NCBI GenBank assembly: GCA_009703925.1
Contig: WLFD01000006.1
Location: 1-36,486, forward strand
Length of the DNA: 36,486 nt
Origin: Actinomycetota bacterium
Lineage (GTDB): Bacteria; Actinomycetota; Acidimicrobiia; Acidimicrobiales; Acidimicrobilacustridaceae
Reading direction: 5' to 3'
Shown here: positions 32,589 to 36,486 of the stretch, piece after piece
Position numbering within the stretch: position 1 is the stretch's first letter
Layout of the letters: the number at the start of each line of letters is the position of its first letter
Made by a program: the position numbers and the translations under genes
Notes under the pieces: model-generated
What the model was told of the DNA's origin: nothing
Seen by the model: only the letters and a program-made list of their open reading frames with translations
Databases searched by the model: none

Positions 32589-33815
32589 CTAGTTCAAGGT
32601 CTCGAGATAGGCGACCAATTGGTCGATCTGATCTTCGGTGAGAGCGAGGTTGGGCATACCGCGCCCGCCCTGGGGGTACATCGGCTTCATCGCCGGAGCG
32701 TTGCGCAACCAGGCTTCGAGCGTGACCCGGTTGACGTTGGCGGTCACGACCGCTCCACCCGTCAGCGCCGCGCCCGGATTGCCTGCCGAAGCGACATCAC
32801 CGGCGGGCAGAAGCACGCTCGGATCGTCGGGATCGGTCGGGTCGTAGAGGTTGAAGATCGAACCGGCGAACGTTCCGCGGGTCATGAGATGCGTGAGATC
32901 GGGGGCCACGCCGGCGACGAGCGGAACCGGTGTGGTCTTCGCCTTGACGTCGTTGACGCCCTTGATCACGTGACACTGGGCGCAGAGGGCGAGCCAGGTC
33001 TTCTTGCCCTCGATCGCCTTCGGATCGGTGGGTTCGGCGGAATGATCCTTCAACTGGTTCCGGACCCAAGCGTCATAATCGCCGGTCGGGACCGCACGAA
33101 CAAGCATTCGCATGTTCGCGTGGGAGAGACCACAGAATTCCGTGCACTGACCTCGATAGACGCCGGGTTCGTCGGCCTCAAGTTTGAGCGGGTTCCGGAG
33201 ACCGGGAACCGCATCGCGCTTGCCGTTGAGGCCCGGGATCCAGAAGGAGTGGATCACGTCGTTCGAGGTCGTCGTGACCTGGATCGGGCGGCCGGCGGGG
33301 ATAACCATTTCGGTGGCCGTGACGATGTCCTCGGGCCCGTCGAAGTTTCCGTCGTTGTTCACGTCGTACTTGTACTGCCACCACCATTGCTGACCGGCAA
33401 CCTGGACGTTGATGGAGTCGGGCTCCTCGCGGTTCAGGTCGATGATCGTCATGACGGTGCCGACGGCGACGCCGGCCAGGATGAGAGCGGGGAGGATCGT
33501 CCAGCCGATTTCGAGGAAGGTGCGGCCATGCACCTGTTCCGGGAACTCTTCGGGATCGTCTTCGTCCTTCGCCCGGAACTTCCAGGAGATCAGGAGGACG
33601 GCACCCTCGACGAGCAGGAACACCACGCCGGCGATGGCGAACACCGGGACGACGAGTTTCTGGATGCTGTCGGAAGACGGACCCGATGGCGAAAGCGTCG
33701 TGAGCGGCTTGCCGTCGTTGAAGAAGGCGGCAGCGACCAGCGCAGCAAAAAGGAACGTGACGACAAGAAGTGTCACGACCTGCAGGATGCGCACTGTGAG
33801 TGAACGGCGGGGCAT
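32589..33815 (-). CDS. ctaC: Cytochrome c oxidase subunit II with fused cytochrome c (caa3 type)
   Basis: 408 residues. Three hydrophobic helices lie in the first about 125 residues (LQVVTLLVVTFLFAALVAAA, VPVFAIAGVVFLLVEGAVLL, EIGWTILPALILAGVAVGTV). The CuA cupredoxin domain has H189 (NDVIHSFWIPGL) and C224/C228/H232/M235 in GQCTEFCGLSHANMRM. A C-terminal cytochrome c domain has CAQCH (278-282) and a later Met-rich MKPMYPQGGRGMPNL. A perfect EF-hand-type 12-residue loop, DVNNDGNFDGPE (151-162), is inserted in the cupredoxin domain. It is the electron entry of the oxidase. GAGGAG before the ATG is a strong ribosome site. Confidence 0.96.
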   Translation of the reverse strand: MPRRSLTVRILQVVTLLVVTFLFAALVAAAFFNDGKPLTTLSPSGPSSDSIQKLVVPVFAIAGVVFLLVEGAVLLISWKFRAKDEDDPEEFPEQVHGRTFLEIGWTILPALILAGVAVGTVMTIIDLNREEPDSINVQVAGQQWWWQYKYDVNNDGNFDGPEDIVTATEMVIPAGRPIQVTTTSNDVIHSFWIPGLNGKRDAVPGLRNPLKLEADEPGVYRGQCTEFCGLSHANMRMLVRAVPTGDYDAWVRNQLKDHSAEPTDPKAIEGKKTWLALCAQCHVIKGVNDVKAKTTPVPLVAGVAPDLTHLMTRGTFAGSIFNLYDPTDPDDPSVLLPAGDVASAGNPGAALTGGAVVTANVNRVTLEAWLRNAPAMKPMYPQGGRGMPNLALTEDQIDQLVAYLETLN

Positions 33816-33861
33816 TTACTCTCCTCGAGAGGTGGGGTTTGACCCACCGCGGGGCGAACGA

Positions 33862-33984
33862 GTTGCTGCAGAGAAGCCTCTGGAAGCAACGGGGTTACAA
33901 CACTGCTGAGCGAGGGAACCGAAGTGTTCCCCAGTCTGCTCCGGCCGCGCCACTCGTGGCGACATCAGCCCGATTGATCGGGCT
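33862..33984 (-). promoter_or_regulatory. Structured leader upstream of ctaC
   Basis: In the 188-bp gap between the seven-helix protein and ctaC there are three hairpins. AGCCCGA/TCGGGCT (33967-33984) lies about 20 bases past the previous stop, GCCAC/GTGGC lies at 33949-33960, and GTTGCT/AGCAAC enclosing CAGAG/CTCTG occupies 33862-33890, about 50 bases before the ctaC start. None has a T-tract. They may protect or process a polycistronic mRNA, or be protein-binding palindromes. Otherwise the gap holds no supported gene. Confidence 0.4.
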
Positions 33985-34003
33985 CGGGAGCGGGTGACGT
34001 CGG

Positions 34004-34843
34004 TCATGTCCGGTCGGCGATCCCGGGAACGGCTGTCGAGACCGAAGCGCCCTCGTGAGCGGGATCGTGATGCTCGATCTCCCGCTCGCCGGCCACGGCT
34101 CCGGCGATACCGGCTGCGATGACGGCTATCGCTCCGATGACCACGAGGACCGTGGCGACGGATCGGCCCGACTTCGGGCGCAGCGCCAGAAGCGTGGCGA
34201 CACCGAAGAAGAGCAGCGAGGCGACACCGAACACGATGACCGAACCGGTCTTCGAGACGGCGAGGAGGACACGGGAGAGACCGATGGCGACCACGGCGAT
34301 CGACACGATGGCGACGACAGGGGTGCGGAGCGGGTCGACGAAGCGGTGATAGAGCTCGGCGTTGACGGTGTCGTCGCCGGTGGCCCGCTCGGCCCAGGTG
34401 CGAAGGGTCCAGATGAAGGCGGTGGCGATGATGACAGCGAGGGCACCCAGTGTGAGTCCCGAGCTGCGGGTGCCCATGCCGATCATCATGAGGATCGCCG
34501 AGAAGGCGGCCAGTGACGGGAGGTAGTTCGAACCCGAAGGAGCCCGGGTGAGAGGAACCGATTCGGTGTGCACGACCTGTGCTTCCGCTTCCGGATCGGC
34601 GTCGCGGAAGGCGACGAGCACACCGGCGAGGCCGGCGGCGACGGCGAAGAGGCTCACGAAGAACGTGTACCCGAAGTGGTTGCCGATGCCGCCCTTCCAA
34701 CCCAGCGTGAGCGGACCGATGACGCGGTCCATGAGTCCGCCGGACTGACTGGTGACACCCAGCACGAATGCTGCGAGGAGAGCGAAGATGGCCATGCCGG
34801 CGAAGAACCGGAAGGCCGTAGTGAACATGCGCGATTGGAGCAT
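34004..34843 (-). CDS. Seven-helix membrane protein of unknown function in the oxidase operon
   Basis: 279 residues, ATG 34843 (ATG 34828 possible). Predicted helices: FFAGMAIFALLAAFVLGV, FGYTFFVSLFAVAAGLAGVL, LPSLAAFSAILMMIGMG, LTLGALAVIIATAFIWTLRT, TPVVAIVSIAVVAIGLSRVL, SVIVFGVASLLFFGVATLLA and TVLVVIGAIAVIAAGIAGAV. An internal hydrophilic loop (DADPEAEAQVVHTESVPLTR) lies between helices 2 and 3, and an acidic/His-rich tail ends in EIEHHDPAHEG. No metal-site motif is visible; it does not match a known oxidase subunit by eye. The start lies 6 bases after the degenerate subunit III-like stop, so it belongs to that module; it could replace an oxidase accessory subunit or a quinol/cytochrome-binding partner. 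Confidence 0.75.
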   Translation of the reverse strand: MLQSRMFTTAFRFFAGMAIFALLAAFVLGVTSQSGGLMDRVIGPLTLGWKGGIGNHFGYTFFVSLFAVAAGLAGVLVAFRDADPEAEAQVVHTESVPLTRAPSGSNYLPSLAAFSAILMMIGMGTRSSGLTLGALAVIIATAFIWTLRTWAERATGDDTVNAELYHRFVDPLRTPVVAIVSIAVVAIGLSRVLLAVSKTGSVIVFGVASLLFFGVATLLALRPKSGRSVATVLVVIGAIAVIAAGIAGAVAGEREIEHHDPAHEGASVSTAVPGIADRT

Positions 34844-34849
34844 GGCGGC

Positions 34850-35440
34850 CTACTTCGTGATGTAGATGGAGATCCAGAGGATGGAATACACGGCAACCAT
34901 CGCATCCCAATACAGGGCAGCGGCGGAGATGCCGTCGTGCTGGCGGGCAGCGAACTGACCACCGAGGGCCCGGAAGGCCATGAGGGCGACAAAGATCATC
35001 GCCACAATCAGCATCAGCAGGTGTGCCCCGGTGATGGAGTAGATGAGGACACCCTGGAGTCCCGACGAGATGTCGAGTTCCATGAGGGTGAACAGGTAGC
35101 TCGTCATCACGATCGTGGCGGCACCCAGCACGAGCGTGAGTCCGAGGGCCATGTAGGCATGGCCGCGGTCATTGCGCGAGATGGCATTGACGGCCCATTG
35201 CATCGTGATCACCGACATGATCAGCGTGATCATCATGGTGTTGGGCTGCTGCAGCGGGATCGAGGCGCCCGTGGGCAGCCAGACCGAACCTGCGCTGAGG
35301 AAATCGGCCCGCTGGGCGAGATAGATGCCGAGCATGCCGAGAATGACCATCGTCGAGGCGGCCGCCATGAATGCGGTACCGACCATGAGGACCCGCGGGC
35401 GCTGGAGCGGAGGAGCAGGAAGGGCGTGAGCCGACGACAT
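34850..35440 (-). CDS. Degenerate cytochrome oxidase subunit III-like protein
   Basis: 196 residues with five transmembrane helices, starting MSSAHALPAPPLQRPRVLMV. The fold and order match subunit III (ITGAHLLMLIVAMIFVALMA aligns with TGFHGVHVTIGIIMLMSLVL; LYWDAMVAVYSILWISIYIT with LYWHFVDVVWIFIFAVVYLV), but the invariant HFVD residues of the last motif are replaced by DAMV. It partners with the ligand-less subunit I-like gene immediately upstream (2-base gap). A normal ctaE lies 4 kb downstream. Probably a structural partner with no redox role; function unknown. Confidence 0.84.
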   Translation of the reverse strand: MSSAHALPAPPLQRPRVLMVGTAFMAAASTMVILGMLGIYLAQRADFLSAGSVWLPTGASIPLQQPNTMMITLIMSVITMQWAVNAISRNDRGHAYMALGLTLVLGAATIVMTSYLFTLMELDISSGLQGVLIYSITGAHLLMLIVAMIFVALMAFRALGGQFAARQHDGISAAALYWDAMVAVYSILWISIYITK

Positions 35441-35442
35441 GA

Positions 35443-36486
35443 TCAGGCTCCCTTCGTGGAATCGGCTGCATCGAGCAGCGGCTGAGCGGAAACGATGACC
35501 GGAAGCTCACCGAAATTGGCGAGAGGCGGCGGTGAGGCACAGGCCCATTCGAGACTCTGACCGGAACCCCAGGGATCGTCACCGGCCGGCGTTCCCCGCG
35601 TTGCGGCGAGAAGCGTGAGCAGCGTCAGAAGGGCACCGAGGGCAAGGAGGCCGTCGCCGAGGATGGCGACCGTCTCGAGGGCGTCACCGGCATCGGCGAG
35701 TCCCGTGAAGCGCACCGAGAACCCGAGGATCAGGAGCGGAAGGCTGGCGAGAGCACCACCACCGAGGATCACGAGGACATTGAGTTTCGCGATCGCATCG
35801 GATCCGACGCGGCCGGTCATCTTGGGGGCCCAGTAGGTGACTCCGGCGGCGGCGCCGGCGATCACTGCCGCCAGAACGGCGGCGAACTGACCGGTACCGA
35901 AGGCACGGGAGCCGCGCAGTTCGAGGGGGGTGAATGCGGCGAGAGCGCCGACCAGAACAGCGAGGAGGACGAACAGGAGCGCCACGATCGCAAGGAGGAG
36001 GGGGCTCTTGATCGGGGGCTTCCCTGACCGGAGGACCGCTCCGGTGCCGGCGGCGACAAGGAGTGTCGGCAGTACGATGAGCAGCACCATCGCAGCCCAG
36101 AGCGCTTCGTTCCGGGCTTCGGGGTAGAAGGCCGTCTGGGCCCAGGCGCCGACGCTGAAGACACCGAAGGCGCCGATGGCGAAGAGCATCAGGTTGCGAC
36201 TCGGTTGACGCACTCCCGCGATGGTCGCGATCGCGTCGGCGACGAGGCCGAGGACCGGGATCAGGAGGGCGTAGACCTGCGGTTGCGAGGCGATCCAGGA
36301 GACCTGCACCCACTGGGAACCGGCGGAGCCGAAGGCCGTTGCGGCACCGTAATGGTGATCGACGTAGATCAGAACGACGTTGCCGAGCAGGACCGGGAGG
36401 GTGAGGACCCACACCGAACCGCCGACGATGAACGCCCAGGTGAACAGCGGCACCCGGTCGAGACGCATGCCGGGCGTACGCAGGGC
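35443..36486 (-). CDS. Cytochrome oxidase subunit I paralog lacking metal ligands (partial; 5' end beyond the window)
   Basis: The frame runs off the right edge (347 visible residues; ALRTPGMRLDRVPLFTWAF aligns with NMRAPGMTLMKMPIFTWMT of ctaD). It covers helices VI-XII and the typical C-terminal DDPWGSGQSLEWACASPPPL. Ligand positions are changed: the CuB motif HPEVY is QPQVY (SQPQVYALLIP, 36271-36288), HH is QT (AWAQTAFYPEA), and HFHY is replaced in GTGQFAAVLAAVIAG. In the visible part the only histidines are DHHYGA, at a loop. So haem a3, CuB and the haem a distal ligand are missing in helices VI-X. The start of the gene is unknown, so H94-equivalent cannot be judged. Role: perhaps scaffold, regulator or proton-translocation partner; inferred only. 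Confidence 0.87.
   Translation of the reverse strand, partial: ALRTPGMRLDRVPLFTWAFIVGGSVWVLTLPVLLGNVVLIYVDHHYGAATAFGSAGSQWVQVSWIASQPQVYALLIPVLGLVADAIATIAGVRQPSRNLMLFAIGAFGVFSVGAWAQTAFYPEARNEALWAAMVLLIVLPTLLVAAGTGAVLRSGKPPIKSPLLLAIVALLFVLLAVLVGALAAFTPLELRGSRAFGTGQFAAVLAAVIAGAAAGVTYWAPKMTGRVGSDAIAKLNVLVILGGGALASLPLLILGFSVRFTGLADAGDALETVAILGDGLLALGALLTLLTLLAATRGTPAGDDPWGSGQSLEWACASPPPLANFGELPVIVSAQPLLDAADSTKGA

Noticed and set aside
30779-32641. Plus-strand open frame of 620 codons opposite ctaD
   Set aside because: It is a high-GC antisense shadow: the product is rich in Asp, Glu, Arg and His with no domain, while the minus strand has a complete, conserved subunit I.
32484-33803. Plus-strand open frame of 439 codons opposite ctaC
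   Set aside because: Low-complexity, charged translation with no motif; the CuA and cytochrome c motifs are on the minus strand.
33816-34910. Minus-strand 364-codon frame overlapping the seven-helix gene and the ctaC leader
   Set aside because: His/Arg-rich and out of frame with the hydrophobic seven-helix protein, which has the better coding signature.
1-36486. CRISPR arrays, phage or insertion-sequence signatures, tRNA genes
   Set aside because: I looked for regularly spaced repeats, transposase or integrase motifs, and tRNA T-loop patterns on both strands and found none I could support.

Overview
The window is high-GC chromosomal DNA from an actinobacterium. The markers are a WhiB-family regulator, an orphan GlnR-type regulator, an F420-type luciferase-like oxidoreductase, a GlnE/GlnA/GlnA2 group, and a Tad-pilus start (HAD phosphatase / Ssd-like ATPase / TadA / TadB) arranged like the Rv3661-Rv3657c region of Mycobacterium tuberculosis. 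The housekeeping content, a caa3-type oxidase whose subunit I has a long C-terminal extension, and the lack of mycolate or sporulation genes suggest class Acidimicrobiia or a relative. That placement is inference. No tRNA, rRNA, insertion sequence, prophage or CRISPR array was recognised, and genes are tightly packed on both strands.

Layout. 1-3.3 kb: the 5' part of a Tad/Flp pilus operon on the minus strand (ssd-like, tadA, partial tadB) with a divergent HAD phosphatase. 3.3-5.6 kb: a small membrane-anchored protein, a group-2-like sigma-70 factor behind a leader with 12-bp direct repeats, and an unknown protein. 5.6-15 kb: nitrogen and NAD metabolism, with glutamine-dependent NAD synthetase, GlnE, a secreted HNH-type nuclease, glutamine synthetase GlnA, a second GlnA-like enzyme lacking the adenylylation tyrosine, and a GlnR-like regulator translationally coupled to it. 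15-18.5 kb: a cold-shock protein, a 53-aa membrane protein, RidA, a shortened fused molybdenum-hydroxylase-like protein, and a Tat lipoprotein with a thioredoxin-like domain. 18.6-25 kb: ErpA and Mrp (Fe-S assembly), an acyl-ACP thioesterase, a WhiB7-like regulator behind an apparent uORF/terminator attenuator, a TlpA/CcdA redox pair, an LLM oxidoreductase and PdxH. 25-29.5 kb: a fluoride-type CLC protein, SerS, and an ABC-2 exporter. 29.5-36.5 kb: a minus-strand aa3/caa3 cytochrome oxidase operon.

Two regions stand out. First, the oxidase operon begins (in transcription order) with a second set of oxidase-like genes. One is a subunit I paralog in which every metal ligand I can align is replaced (HPEVY to QPQVY, HH to QT, HFH to GQF), followed by a subunit III paralog that has lost its conserved motif and a seven-helix protein; the normal catalytic subunits II, I, III and IV come next. 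This looks like a co-inherited, non-catalytic pseudo-oxidase module. Second, the WhiB7-like gene is preceded by a 53-codon uORF, a 12-bp antiterminator candidate overlapping the uORF 3' end, and a mutually exclusive 10-bp intrinsic terminator. This is the architecture expected of ribosome-stalling control of antibiotic-response genes, as known for mycobacterial whiB7.
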